From the NCBI GenBank assembly GCA_041650595.1, contig JBAZKW010000005.1:1-64000 (forward strand): a stretch of DNA of 64,000 nucleotides. The letters run 5' to 3'. A program made the translations under genes and the position numbers. Shown piece after piece: positions 15,839 to 25,107 of the stretch; the first letter of the stretch is position 1, and the number at the start of each line of letters is the position of its first letter. Source of the stretch: CALFCX01 sp041650595. Lineage in GTDB: Bacteria > Margulisbacteria > WOR-1 > JAKLHX01. A model generated the notes under the pieces. It saw nothing but the letters and a program-made list of their open reading frames with translations, had not been told where the DNA came from and made no database searches.

Positions 15839-16899
15839 TGCCTCAGAAAACACCTCTGTACGCAGACCATTTAAAAGCGGGAGCAAAACTCGTTGACTTT
15901 GCCGGATGGCTTATGCCCGTCCAATTCAAAGGGATAATCGAAGAACACAATGCTGTAAGGCAAAGTGCGGGGATCTTTGATATCGGGCATATGGGGCAGA
16001 TCGAAGTATTTGATAAAGCCGCTTTGCAAAGGCTTACAACGAATGACCTGTCTCAGCTCTCGGAGTGGGAGGGGCAGTATTCTTTTATGTGCAACGATAA
16101 TGGAGCTGTTGAAGACGACCTGATCATTTACCGTCTTCCGGAAAAGTTTCTTGTTATTTCTAACGCAGTTAATTCTCAAAAGGTATTCGCGATAATAAAA
16201 GGTCAGGACCCAAAGGCAAAGATGTTGTATGACAAAAGTACCGCAATAGCCGTACAGGGGCCTTTTGCAGTCGAACAGCTTGGAAAGATATTGAATAAAG
16301 ATCTCAAAAAACTAAAACACAGACAAATTACTCCAGTGAAAATATTTGGGGCTTTCGACGGACTTGCTTCAAGGTCCGGATACAGCGGTGAAGATGGCAT
16401 AGAGCTTTTCTTTGATAAAAATGCTGCCAAGGATCTTTGGGGAAAACTGATCATGGAAAGATTTGTCCCATGCGGGCTGGGAAGCAGGGATACTTTGAGA
16501 ATAGAATCGGCCCTTCCGCTTTACGGCCATGAGATCGATGGATCAACTACGCCTTTGGATGCCGGGTTTGAGAGATTCGTAAAATTCGAAAAGGGAGATT
16601 TTGTCGGGAAAGATGCACTGCTCTCACAGAAGAAAAGCGGAGCTGCAAAAAAACTTATAGGGTTCGATCTTTCGGGAAGAGCGGTGCCAAGACAAGGACA
16701 TGAGATATTTGACGGGAAAAAAAAGATCGGTTATGTGACAAGCGGGACATATTCCCCGACCTTAAAAAAGCCTGTCGGTATAGCTTATTTAGCCACGGAC
16801 GTTCACGGAAAACCAGCTTTCCCTAAGATACTTATAAGAGATAGCAGCTTTGAGATATCTTTTGTTGACCTTCCTTTCTATAGAAGGACCAAGGTATGA
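15838..16899 (+). CDS. gcvT: glycine cleavage system T protein (aminomethyltransferase)
   Basis: Moves the methylene group from aminomethyl-lipoyl-H protein to tetrahydrofolate, releasing ammonia. 353 residues. VDFAGWLMPVQF and HNAVRQSAGIFDIGHMGQIEV at the N-terminus, SGYSGEDGIELF, and CGLGSRDTLRIESALPLYGHEID are the hallmark segments, including the folate-binding region. First gcv gene, one base overlap with hisC. Confidence 0.96.
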   Translation: MPQKTPLYADHLKAGAKLVDFAGWLMPVQFKGIIEEHNAVRQSAGIFDIGHMGQIEVFDKAALQRLTTNDLSQLSEWEGQYSFMCNDNGAVEDDLIIYRLPEKFLVISNAVNSQKVFAIIKGQDPKAKMLYDKSTAIAVQGPFAVEQLGKILNKDLKKLKHRQITPVKIFGAFDGLASRSGYSGEDGIELFFDKNAAKDLWGKLIMERFVPCGLGSRDTLRIESALPLYGHEIDGSTTPLDAGFERFVKFEKGDFVGKDALLSQKKSGAAKKLIGFDLSGRAVPRQGHEIFDGKKKIGYVTSGTYSPTLKKPVGIAYLATDVHGKPAFPKILIRDSSFEISFVDLPFYRRTKV

Positions 16900-16929
16900 T
16901 AAAATGTTGTTACTACCTTAAGGAAGGAA

Positions 16930-17307
16930 ATGACAATGTTTAAACCGCAGGATCTCAAATTCACCAAAGAGCACGAATGGATAAGCACCGATGGTACTGT
17001 TGGAATAAGCGATCACGCGCAAAAAGAGCTCGGCGATGTGGTCTTTGTGGAATTGCCAAAACTATCAGCAGTGCTTAAAAAAGGTCAGGAAATGGGGGTC
17101 CTTGAATCCGTAAAATCCGTTTCAAGCATGTATTCTCCGGTTGACGGGACTGTCTCAAAGGTCAACGAAAAGCTTTCCCAGGCCCCTGAGCTGGTCAACC
17201 ATGAGCCTTATGGCCAGGGTTGGATCGCCCGTCTTTCTATATCAGATGTCAAGCAGCTGGACGGCCTGATGAACTATTCGGATTATATGACCTTTATCGG
17301 AAAATAA
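16930..17307 (+). CDS. gcvH: glycine cleavage system H protein
   Basis: Lipoylated carrier of the glycine cleavage complex. 125 residues. The lipoyl lysine is in GVLESVKSVSSMYSPVDG. EHEWI near the start and the C-terminal GQGWIARL are typical. AAGGAAGG lies ahead; both ATG 16930 and an ATG two codons later are possible. A TGATAAAAT -10-like element at 16897-16905 may provide an internal promoter. Confidence 0.97.
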   Translation: MTMFKPQDLKFTKEHEWISTDGTVGISDHAQKELGDVVFVELPKLSAVLKKGQEMGVLESVKSVSSMYSPVDGTVSKVNEKLSQAPELVNHEPYGQGWIARLSISDVKQLDGLMNYSDYMTFIGK

Positions 17308-17323
17308 AACTTGGATCTTTTTT

Positions 17324-18661
17324 ATGAATTACATTCCTAATACAGAATCCGACCGTACCAATATGCTTTATTCCCTGGGGCTAAAAACAACGGAAGATCT
17401 TTTCAGGGATATCCCATCTTCTGCGAAAGCTAAAACAAATCCTGACATACCTGACGCGGCAGATGAGATAGAGCTGATGAAGGAGCTAAAAGATCTCAGC
17501 GAAAAAAACATTCACTGCGGCCGTGCGCTCTCTTTTATGGGCGGCGGGGCTTATCGGCATTTTATCCCTTCGGCCGTAAAACATGCGGTATCAAGGTCGG
17601 AATTTTTGACCGCTTATACGCCGTATCAGGCGGAGATGAGCCAGGGACTTTTGCAGGCGATCTACGAATACCAGACTATGATCTGCAATCTTTTTGGCAT
17701 GGGCGCGGCAAATGCCTCTCATTACGACGGCGGCACAGCTCTTGCGGAAGCCGCTGTTGCAAGCTGCAATCATACCGGCCGCGACCGGGTACTGGTATCC
17801 CGCTCGGTAAACCCTGCTTACAGGCAGGTATTAAAAACCTATTCGCTCGGCGGCAAATATTTTATAGAGGAAGCTCCGGTTTCGGATGGAAGAACTGATC
17901 TGGAACAAACAAAGAAGCTTGTTACCGAAAAAACTGCCTGTTTCATAGTTCAAATGCCTAACTTTTTTGGCAATTTGGAAGATGTATTTGAGATAGAGAA
18001 AGCAGTTCACGCTAAAGGCGGGCTTTTTGTGGTGAGCGTTGATCCGATCTCTCTGGGACTCCTTGCAAAGCCCGCCGAGTACGGCGCTGATATCGTTACG
18101 GCCGAAGGGCAAAGCCTGGGCAGCGAGCTGAATTTTGGAGGCCCATATCTCGGCATTTTTGCAGCAAAAAATGAATTTGTTAGGATGATCCCGGGCAGAA
18201 TAGTCGGCAAAACTACGGACCACGACGGGAACAGCGGATTTGTACTTACTCTGCAGGCAAGAGAGCAGCATATAAGGCGCGAGAAAGCCTCTTCAAATAT
18301 TTGCAGCAACCAGGCACATGTTGCGCTTACGGCAGCCGCTTACCTTTCGTATGTCGGAGAAAAAGGGCTTGAGACCGTTGCAAACACCTGCCGCGCCGCT
18401 TCAGCCTACGCTTATTCAAAGATCTCTTCGATAAAAGGATTTTCCGTTCCTTTTGGTACCGGCTTTTATAAAGAGTTTGCGGTAAAACTTCCGGTTGCGG
18501 AGGAAAAAGTAAAAAATGCTCTTTTGAATAACGGTATATTGGCCGGGCCGGGACTTGGCCGCTTATATCCCGAGCTAAAAGGCCACATGCTTTTTTGTTT
18601 TACAGAGATGAACACAAAAAACGAAATAGACCGGCTTATTTCGGTGCTTTCTAATGTATGA
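17324..18661 (+). CDS. gcvPA: glycine dehydrogenase (decarboxylating) subunit 1
   Basis: N-terminal half of the split P protein, which with GcvPB decarboxylates glycine onto H-protein lipoate. 445 residues. YIPNTESDRTNML, GGGAYRHFIPSAVKH, TAYTPYQAEMSQGLLQAIYEYQTMI and ALTAAAYLSYVGEKG are characteristic. This subunit lacks the PLP lysine, which belongs to GcvPB. No gcvPB follows; instead a UPF0280 gene overlaps its end by 8 bp. GcvPB would have to be encoded elsewhere for a working P protein. Confidence 0.95.
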   Translation: MNYIPNTESDRTNMLYSLGLKTTEDLFRDIPSSAKAKTNPDIPDAADEIELMKELKDLSEKNIHCGRALSFMGGGAYRHFIPSAVKHAVSRSEFLTAYTPYQAEMSQGLLQAIYEYQTMICNLFGMGAANASHYDGGTALAEAAVASCNHTGRDRVLVSRSVNPAYRQVLKTYSLGGKYFIEEAPVSDGRTDLEQTKKLVTEKTACFIVQMPNFFGNLEDVFEIEKAVHAKGGLFVVSVDPISLGLLAKPAEYGADIVTAEGQSLGSELNFGGPYLGIFAAKNEFVRMIPGRIVGKTTDHDGNSGFVLTLQAREQHIRREKASSNICSNQAHVALTAAAYLSYVGEKGLETVANTCRAASAYAYSKISSIKGFSVPFGTGFYKEFAVKLPVAEEKVKNALLNNGILAGPGLGRLYPELKGHMLFCFTEMNTKNEIDRLISVLSNV

Positions 18662-19382
18662 AGAGCGGACATACAGGCAGTATTGTTCAAGTGACGATCT
18701 TGTAAGTTTTAGGGCCGTTTACGGAGAGACGGACCTTTTTATCAGCTGCGAACGCGACCTGAAAGCAGTTGCAGAAGCCAAGATCAAAGAACTTAGGCTT
18801 CAACTGAACAAGTATATAGTAGGAAATCCTGTTTTTGAATCTTCATTTGTTCCGATAAGGCGCGACCTTTTTGCCCCTCAAATAGCCAAAGAGATGATGA
18901 AGGCCTCTTCCGCGATGAAGGTCGGTCCCATGGCAGCGGTCGCGGGAGCTTTTGCCGACTTTGTAGGCAAAGAGCTGCTCAAGCAGTCCGGGCAGGTGAT
19001 CATAGAAAACGGCGGCGATATTTTTATGAAGATATCAATTCCCCGGAAAGTCGCGGTTTTTGCCGGGGATTCCCCTTTTTCGGAGAAAATATTGCTGGAA
19101 ATAGATCCTGAAGAGACCCCTTTGGGAATATGCACGTCTTCCGGAACGGTAGGCCCCTCGATCAGCTTTGGAAGTGCAGATGCAGTAGTGGTCAAAGCCG
19201 CTACGGCGGCTTTGGCTGATGCAGCGGCCACGGCAATAGGCAATGAGATCAAAACTTCCGGAGATATCGAAAAAACACTTGAAAAATACGAAAAAAACAA
19301 AAAACTGCACGGGATCCTGATAATAAAGGGCGACAAAATGGGGATTGCCGGCGCCGTCAAAATTGCGCGTGTTTGCTCCTAA
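18654..19382 (+). CDS. UPF0280 family protein
   Basis: 242 residues. YEERTYRQYCSSDDLVSFRAVYGETDLFIS is the usual start, and GPMAAVAGAFADFVGKELL plus IENGGDIFMKI recall the ApbE/thiamine-type flavin transferase fold to which UPF0280 is distantly related. Biochemical function unproven. The 8-bp overlap with gcvPA implies translational coupling. Similar proteins are common in anaerobes and methanogens. Confidence 0.88.
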   Translation: MYEERTYRQYCSSDDLVSFRAVYGETDLFISCERDLKAVAEAKIKELRLQLNKYIVGNPVFESSFVPIRRDLFAPQIAKEMMKASSAMKVGPMAAVAGAFADFVGKELLKQSGQVIIENGGDIFMKISIPRKVAVFAGDSPFSEKILLEIDPEETPLGICTSSGTVGPSISFGSADAVVVKAATAALADAAATAIGNEIKTSGDIEKTLEKYEKNKKLHGILIIKGDKMGIAGAVKIARVCS

Positions 19383-19421
19383 AGGGTTTTGTTTTATATT
19401 ACCTTGTATTATAATGAGCTT

Positions 19422-20582
19422 GTGAATGCTATCCCACTAAAGAAACTCATAATTTTGGCAGTTCTTGCGATAATCTTTTGTATGCCTGTACTTGCCCAGA
19501 ACAAGACAGCATCCGACGAGCTTTTGGAGAAAAGAGAACAGCTGAGCAAGGTTTACCAGGAGCTTGAGCAAAGTAAAGCCCGCTTGCAAAGGACCGAACG
19601 GGAACAAAAGAACGTTGTTCAGCAGCTTTTCACGATCAATAGGGATCTCAAAAAAACGGAAGGCCAATTGACGCGTGCGGAACAGCAAAAGCAGGCCAAC
19701 GAAAGGAAGATCAACTTTTTAAAAGTTTCCCTGGACGAAACAAAGAAAAAACTAAATGAGCGGAGCCGTCTACTGAAAGACAGGATAAAAGAGGTGTATA
19801 AATCAGGCGGTCTCAATTATCTCCAGCTTTTTTTGTCGGCGGACACTCTGGGAGATTTTATCAGCAGGACCTATTTTTTTGAAAAAATACTTGCCAGGGA
19901 CACTCACATTGCCGATGAGATATCTTCGGAATACAGCAAAATATCATCCAGCAAAACGCAAGTCGAAGGGGTTGCCGAAGAAATAAAATTGCTTGCTTCA
20001 TATATTCAGCACAAAAAGAAAGATATTGAGAGACAGGCCCTGGAAAAACAAAAGGCCAATCAGGCGCTGGAAGCGAGAAGAAAAGACTATGAAAAAAAGA
20101 TAGAAGAGCTGGAACAGACATCCAACGAAATAGAAAAACATATCCAAAAACTTGTCGCAGAGCGCGCCGCAAAAGGGATCGTTGTAAAGGGGGGAACCGG
20201 ACATTTTATATGGCCTTTGCGGGGGAGGTTGACTTCGTCCTTTGGCTACAGAAGAAGTCCTTTTTCAAGGCGGACGCAGCACCACACAGGACAGGATATT
20301 GCCAATTCTTACGGAACCCCGATAAAAGCGGCTGACGGGGGTGAAGTAATATTTGCGGGATGGTGGGGCGGCTACGGCAAAGCAATTATCATAGATCACG
20401 GAAGGGGATTATCTACAGTATATGGCCATACTTCAAGGATCTATGTCCAAAAAGATCAAAAAGTCGAAAAAGGCCAGGTCATAGCTCTTGTGGGCAGCAC
20501 CGGTTTTTCGACCGGCCCGCATCTGCATTTTGAAGTTCGAAAAAATGGCGTACCTCAAAATCCAATTAAATGGCTGCCATAA
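19422..20582 (+). CDS. EnvC-like murein hydrolase activator / M23 peptidase
   Basis: 386 residues from GTG at 19422: signal peptide (~4-26, ending VLAQN), a long coiled coil (~28-245), and a C-terminal LytM/M23 domain. Zinc ligands are seen as HTGQDIA (H-x3-D) and PHLHFEV (HxH), plus YGHTS, so it should be catalytically competent, unlike degenerate E. coli EnvC. An upstream ATG at 19389 would cover the TATAAT box at 19410-19415; the GTG lies 6 nt after that box, implying a leaderless message. Likely acts in cell-wall remodelling at division or growth. Followed by a Ctp protease gene 14 bp downstream. Confidence 0.92.
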   Translation: MNAIPLKKLIILAVLAIIFCMPVLAQNKTASDELLEKREQLSKVYQELEQSKARLQRTEREQKNVVQQLFTINRDLKKTEGQLTRAEQQKQANERKINFLKVSLDETKKKLNERSRLLKDRIKEVYKSGGLNYLQLFLSADTLGDFISRTYFFEKILARDTHIADEISSEYSKISSSKTQVEGVAEEIKLLASYIQHKKKDIERQALEKQKANQALEARRKDYEKKIEELEQTSNEIEKHIQKLVAERAAKGIVVKGGTGHFIWPLRGRLTSSFGYRRSPFSRRTQHHTGQDIANSYGTPIKAADGGEVIFAGWWGGYGKAIIIDHGRGLSTVYGHTSRIYVQKDQKVEKGQVIALVGSTGFSTGPHLHFEVRKNGVPQNPIKWLP

Positions 20583-20596
20583 GAAACGGAGGAGAA

Positions 20597-21814
20597 ATGA
20601 AAAAGTATCTGTTGAAATTATTGCTTGTTTTTGTGCTTGTATCTTTGGTGATGGGGTCTTTTGTGGGATTGCAGAAAGTATTTGCCTGGAGCGATCTTAA
20701 TCAAAAATTACAGATCTTTATGCAGGTGCTGGAGTTGGTAAAAAGCGACTATGTGGAAAAAAATGTTGATGACCAAAAACTGGTCTATGGCGCCGTAAAG
20801 GGAATGCTGGAGTCTTTGGACGATCCATATACCAGGTTTATGGAACCCAAGCCTTTTAAAGAAATGCAGATGAGGATGAAAGGCTCTTATTCAGGTATTG
20901 GTATATATATCGGGATAAAGAACAAGACCATTACAGTGATCTCCCCGATCCCCGACACTCCCGCCTATAAAGCCGGGCTAAAATCAGGGGATGTTATCGT
21001 GAGCATAGAGGGCAAACTGACCCGTGATATGGGGCTGGAAGAGGCTGTCAGTATGATACGGGGCGAAAAGGGCACTACCGTAAAGTTGGGAGTGATCAAA
21101 CGGGGACGAAAAGAGAAAAAAGACTACTCTATAATAAGGGACAATATCGTCGTAAAGAGCGTAGAGAGCAAAATGATAGGCGGAAATATCGGATATATTA
21201 AACTCAATACTTTCGAAAATATCAATGCAGCAAGCGAAATAAGAAAGGCGCTCAACGATGTAAAATTTAAGGGTGCAAAAGGCCTGATCCTGGATGTGCG
21301 CAATAACGGCGGAGGGTTGCTGTCCAACGCAGCTGAAATAGCTGGTATGTTCCTAAAAAAAGACGATATAATAGTCTTTACCGTAGACAGGGACGGCAGG
21401 AAAGAAGCTATGAAGTCTTCCGGCGAAATGATCTGGCAGGCTCCTGTTGTAATGCTGATAAACGAAGGAAGCGCCAGTGCTTCCGAGATACTTGCCGGTG
21501 CGATAAGAGACAATAATTACGGGATACTTGTCGGCTATCATTCTTTCGGCAAAGCTTCGGTTCAGAGCGTGAGACAGCTGCCGGACGATTCTGCCATATT
21601 GCTTACGGTGGCCAAATATCTTACTCCAAGCGGTCATGATATATCGAAAAAAGGAATATCCCCTGATATCGAAGTAAAGACCGGAAAAGAAGACGAGAAT
21701 GGTAACGGAGAGATCAAAAAACCGGAAAAAGAGCCGGAGTTTCCTGATGAAGTCGATGAGAAAGATGTTCAGTTGGACAGGGCCGTTGAAGTAATGAAGG
21801 GTAAGATAAAATGA
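20597..21814 (+). CDS. carboxy-terminal processing protease (S41)
   Basis: 405 residues from ATG at 20597 (ACGGAGGAG upstream). N-terminal signal/anchor (~4-28), PDZ domain (~85-165, with IGIYIGIKNKTITVISPIPDTPAYKAGLKSGD split across strands), then the tail-specific protease domain. The Ser-Lys dyad is visible in EGSASASEI and GYHSFGKASVQ. Periplasmic; the pairing with an EnvC/M23 protein is common and suggests it processes or regulates wall hydrolases. Overlaps the next gene by ATGA. Confidence 0.95.
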   Translation: MKKYLLKLLLVFVLVSLVMGSFVGLQKVFAWSDLNQKLQIFMQVLELVKSDYVEKNVDDQKLVYGAVKGMLESLDDPYTRFMEPKPFKEMQMRMKGSYSGIGIYIGIKNKTITVISPIPDTPAYKAGLKSGDVIVSIEGKLTRDMGLEEAVSMIRGEKGTTVKLGVIKRGRKEKKDYSIIRDNIVVKSVESKMIGGNIGYIKLNTFENINAASEIRKALNDVKFKGAKGLILDVRNNGGGLLSNAAEIAGMFLKKDDIIVFTVDRDGRKEAMKSSGEMIWQAPVVMLINEGSASASEILAGAIRDNNYGILVGYHSFGKASVQSVRQLPDDSAILLTVAKYLTPSGHDISKKGISPDIEVKTGKEDENGNGEIKKPEKEPEFPDEVDEKDVQLDRAVEVMKGKIK

Positions 21815-22863
21815 GTATTCTGGACGACATTCAAAAAATAAAAAGGGTTGATCCCCGGGGGATGTCGGATCTTATATGCAGCCTTCCGGAAATGATGAAA
21901 AAAGCCCTTGATCTGGCATCGGCAGTAAAATACGATCAGGGGAAGCAGATCAAGAACATAATTTTTTGCGGGATGGGGGGATCGGCAATAAGCGCAGATA
22001 TTGTTTTGAGACTGGCGTCAAACTTTTTAGATGTTCCGGTAGTTGTTGTAAGAGGCTATGACCTGCCAAATTTTGCGGGAAAAGACACTTTGGTCTTTAT
22101 TTTGAGCTATTCCGGCAATACCGAGGAAACGCTTTCCTGTTATCATGCAGCTTTGTCCAAAGGCGCAAATATAATAGCAGTGACTTCCGGCGGGCAGCTT
22201 GAGGAGCAGTCAATAAAGAACGGGCATGTTCTGGTAAAGATACCGGGAGATTTGCCTCCCAGAGCATCCATGCCCTATATCCTTGTTCCTGTAATCTGCG
22301 CATTGAACGAGCTTTTTCCGGGACACAGCCTGCCGGAACAAGTTCGCGAAAGCATTTTTGTGCTTGAGGGGATGAAAAACACATTGGGCCCGGAAAAACT
22401 TTCCCCGGAAAATCCCGCAAAAAAGACTGCGGAAGTTCTGTCCGGCAAATTCCCTTTTATTTTGGGTTCAGAGGGCGGGAGCGATGCGGCGGCTTACAGG
22501 TGGAAATGTCAGCTAAGCGAAAATAGCAAGACTAATTCCTGTTTTAATGTTTTTCCGGAACTGGACCATAATGAGATAGTCAATCTTGCGGGGACGGGCT
22601 CAAAAAATATTTATATTGTCTTTTTGCGGGATAAGAGCGAAAGCGAAAAGATGAAAAAACGCATAAACGTTACAAAAAAGATTATAGAAAAAAGCGTCGG
22701 GGGCACCATTGAGATATATTCAAAGGGAGAGTCCCATCTTGCCAGAATGTTATCTCTTTGTTATTTCGGGGATTTTGTCAGCCTGTATCTGGCTGTGCTC
22801 AATGGCTTTGATCCCATGCCCGTAAAACCGATCGACGAACTTAAAGAGGAGCTGTCAAAATAA
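21811..22863 (+). CDS. bifunctional phosphoglucose/phosphomannose isomerase family protein
   Basis: 350 residues with two SIS subdomains: IIFCGMGGSAISADI (~50-64) and ILSYSGNTEETLSCYHAAL (~97-115), then the C-terminal PGI/PMI segment (ELDHNEIVNL). Interconverts fructose-6-P with glucose-6-P and/or mannose-6-P in archaeal and some bacterial members. Followed after 1 bp by a sugar nucleotidyltransferase, which supports mannose or glucose activation for glycan synthesis. A separate class I manA exists at 34.3 kb, so its main substrate may be glucose-6-P. Confidence 0.9.
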   Translation: MSILDDIQKIKRVDPRGMSDLICSLPEMMKKALDLASAVKYDQGKQIKNIIFCGMGGSAISADIVLRLASNFLDVPVVVVRGYDLPNFAGKDTLVFILSYSGNTEETLSCYHAALSKGANIIAVTSGGQLEEQSIKNGHVLVKIPGDLPPRASMPYILVPVICALNELFPGHSLPEQVRESIFVLEGMKNTLGPEKLSPENPAKKTAEVLSGKFPFILGSEGGSDAAAYRWKCQLSENSKTNSCFNVFPELDHNEIVNLAGTGSKNIYIVFLRDKSESEKMKKRINVTKKIIEKSVGGTIEIYSKGESHLARMLSLCYFGDFVSLYLAVLNGFDPMPVKPIDELKEELSK

Positions 22864-22864
22864 A

Positions 22865-23926
22865 ATGAAAGCCGTGATAATAGCTGGGGGATTGGGCACA
22901 CGGATGAGACCTCTTACCTATAACAGGCCCAAACCGGTTGTCAGCGTTGCCAACAGGCCTTTTGTGGCGTATCAAATAGAATTACTCAAGCGATACGGCA
23001 TAACCGAGATAATACTCAATCTGCATTATCTTCCAAAGAACATGGAGCTTCTTTTGGGTGACGGCAGGGAGCTTGGGGTTAAGCTTATATATTCCATAGA
23101 AAAAACACCTCTTGGGACCGCAGGCGCCGTAAAAAATGCCGAACGGTTCTTTGATGACGAACCGCTTATCGTTTTTAACGGCGATGTGCTCACCGATATC
23201 GATATTTCCGAGCTGGTCAGCTTTCACAAAAAAAACAAAGCTAAAGCGACGATAGCGCTTACAGAAGTTGAAGACCCCACGGCTTTCGGGCTTGTTATTG
23301 CCGATGACACAGGACGCGTAAGCAGTTTTTTGGAAAAGCCCAGCTGGGAAGAGGTCACGACTAAGAATATTAACGCGGGGATCTATATTCTTGATCCGTC
23401 TATTTTTAAAGATGTTCCATCAGGCAGGCCATATTCCTTTGAAAGGGAACTTTTCCCAGGCCTTATCGAAAAGGGCCAAAATGTTTTTGCCAAGGCTTCG
23501 GAAGCTTATTGGCTGGATATCGGCAGCCCAAAAAAATATATGCAGGCGCACAAAGATATTTTGAACGGGGAAGTTTCCGTGAACATAGACGGCAAGGACC
23601 GCGGGGGCAATACCTGGGTGCATCCTTCTGCCGATATCAGTCCGACGGCCAAGCTCAGGGGGCCTTTGATCATAGGAAATAAAGCACGCTTGTCAGGCAA
23701 GTCATGCATAAAAAGTTTTTCAGTAATAGGGGAAAATGTTTCTCTTGAGGAAGGTTCTGTCGTGGAAGATACGATCATACTCCGCAATTCCAAGATCGGA
23801 AGGGATGTAAGGCTCAAAAACTGTATAATAGGCGAGAACTGCATCATAGAGGATTTTGTGGAGATGATCTACGGAGTGGTCTTGGCAGATTATTCTATCG
23901 TCAAAAAGGGGTCAAAACTGTTGTGA
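22865..23926 (+). CDS. sugar-phosphate nucleotidyltransferase with left-handed beta-helix tail
   Basis: 353 residues. The nucleotidyltransferase motif AGGLGTRMRPLTYNRPKP (8-25) with the catalytic Arg and Lys, VFNGDVLTDID, and a C-terminal hexapeptide-repeat helix (~255-350). Closest to mannose-1-phosphate guanylyltransferase / glucose-1-phosphate transferase proteins; the exact base and sugar cannot be told. No phosphomannomutase domain is fused. Stop overlaps the GTG of hisD as GTGA. Confidence 0.9.
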   Translation: MKAVIIAGGLGTRMRPLTYNRPKPVVSVANRPFVAYQIELLKRYGITEIILNLHYLPKNMELLLGDGRELGVKLIYSIEKTPLGTAGAVKNAERFFDDEPLIVFNGDVLTDIDISELVSFHKKNKAKATIALTEVEDPTAFGLVIADDTGRVSSFLEKPSWEEVTTKNINAGIYILDPSIFKDVPSGRPYSFERELFPGLIEKGQNVFAKASEAYWLDIGSPKKYMQAHKDILNGEVSVNIDGKDRGGNTWVHPSADISPTAKLRGPLIIGNKARLSGKSCIKSFSVIGENVSLEEGSVVEDTIILRNSKIGRDVRLKNCIIGENCIIEDFVEMIYGVVLADYSIVKKGSKLL

Positions 23927-25107
23927 AAATAGACAAAGAAGAGACAGTAAAAAAAATAATCGAGGATGTCAGGAAAAACGGAGACAAAGCCCTTCTGAAA
24001 TACTGTGCCAAATTTGACAAAGCCTTTTTCAAAAAACCGTCCGATCTGAAAGTGACCAAAGAAGAGCTCAAAAAAGCTTTGGAAAAGACCGATAGGGAAT
24101 ATCTTTTTTCTTTACGCAAGGCGATAAAGAATATCAGGTTCTATCATGACAAACAAAGACCCGACCAATGGTTTGAGACCATTGAGGACGATTCGGTCTT
24201 GGGACTGCGGAGCATTCCGATAGAAACGGTTGGCATATATGTCCCCGGAGGGAGGGCTGCGTATCCTTCAACAGTACTTATGAATGCTATTCCCGCCCAA
24301 ATAGCCGGGGTGAAGAACATTGTAATGGTCACGCCTGCGGGAAAAGACAAGGCAATAAATCCTTATGTCTTGTCAGCCGCGCAAGAACTTGGGATAACAC
24401 AGATATACAAAATAGGAGGCGCGCAGGCAATAGCGGCGCTTGCATACGGAACAAAGACCGTTCCAAGAGTGGACAAAATAGTCGGTCCGGGCAATATATT
24501 TGTCACGCTCGCAAAAAAACAGCTTTATGGGCAAGTCGGCATAGATAAGCTGGCAGGGCCCAGTGATGTGGTCATAATAGCGGACGAAACAGCTGACGTG
24601 AGGTTTGTTGCGCTGGATATGGTATCACAGGCCGAACATGACCCCGATTCAAAAGCTGTTCTTATAACCACATCAGAAGAGATAGAAAGGGATGTGAAGA
24701 ACCAGCTTAAAAGGACCGGACATCTCAAACAATGCACTATAAGAGTGGTAAAGACGGTTGAAGATGCGGTCAAAATCTCCAATAAAATAGCTCCGGAGCA
24801 TTTGGAGCTTATGGTGGCAGTACCGCAAAAGCTCCTGGAAAAGATAACCAATGCCGGGGCGGTCTTCATGGGGCCTTTTTCTCCGGTCGCTGCGGGCGAT
24901 TATATAGCCGGGCCAAATCATGTGCTTCCGACAGGCGGGACAGCCAGGTTTTCTTCGCCGCTGGGAGTATACGATTTTGTAAAAAAGCAAAGCGTGGTCG
25001 GCTATACCAAAGCATCACTTCAAAAATTCGGCAAAGATATAGTCAGGCTGGCTCGATCCGAAGGGTTTGAGTTCCACGCAAGGGCTGTGGAGGAAAGGTT
25101 CAGATAA
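23923..25107 (+). CDS. hisD: histidinol dehydrogenase
   Basis: Last two oxidations of histidine synthesis, NAD- and Zn-dependent. 394 residues, shorter at the N-terminus than the usual ~430. VGIYVPGGRAAYPSTVLM, GGAQAIAALAYGT, VDKIVGPGN, IDKLAGPSDVVIIAD, QAEHDPDSKA and NHVLPTGGTARFSSPLGV are all present. GTG start at 23923. It converges with the PHP gene, with an 8-bp overlap of the two 3' ends. Confidence 0.95.
   Translation: MKIDKEETVKKIIEDVRKNGDKALLKYCAKFDKAFFKKPSDLKVTKEELKKALEKTDREYLFSLRKAIKNIRFYHDKQRPDQWFETIEDDSVLGLRSIPIETVGIYVPGGRAAYPSTVLMNAIPAQIAGVKNIVMVTPAGKDKAINPYVLSAAQELGITQIYKIGGAQAIAALAYGTKTVPRVDKIVGPGNIFVTLAKKQLYGQVGIDKLAGPSDVVIIADETADVRFVALDMVSQAEHDPDSKAVLITTSEEIERDVKNQLKRTGHLKQCTIRVVKTVEDAVKISNKIAPEHLELMVAVPQKLLEKITNAGAVFMGPFSPVAAGDYIAGPNHVLPTGGTARFSSPLGVYDFVKKQSVVGYTKASLQKFGKDIVRLARSEGFEFHARAVEERFR

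Noticed and set aside
15961..15975. Third copy of the CAAAGTGCGGGG terminator arm
   Set aside because: It lies within gcvT codons for a conserved segment and has no partner arm; probably chance.
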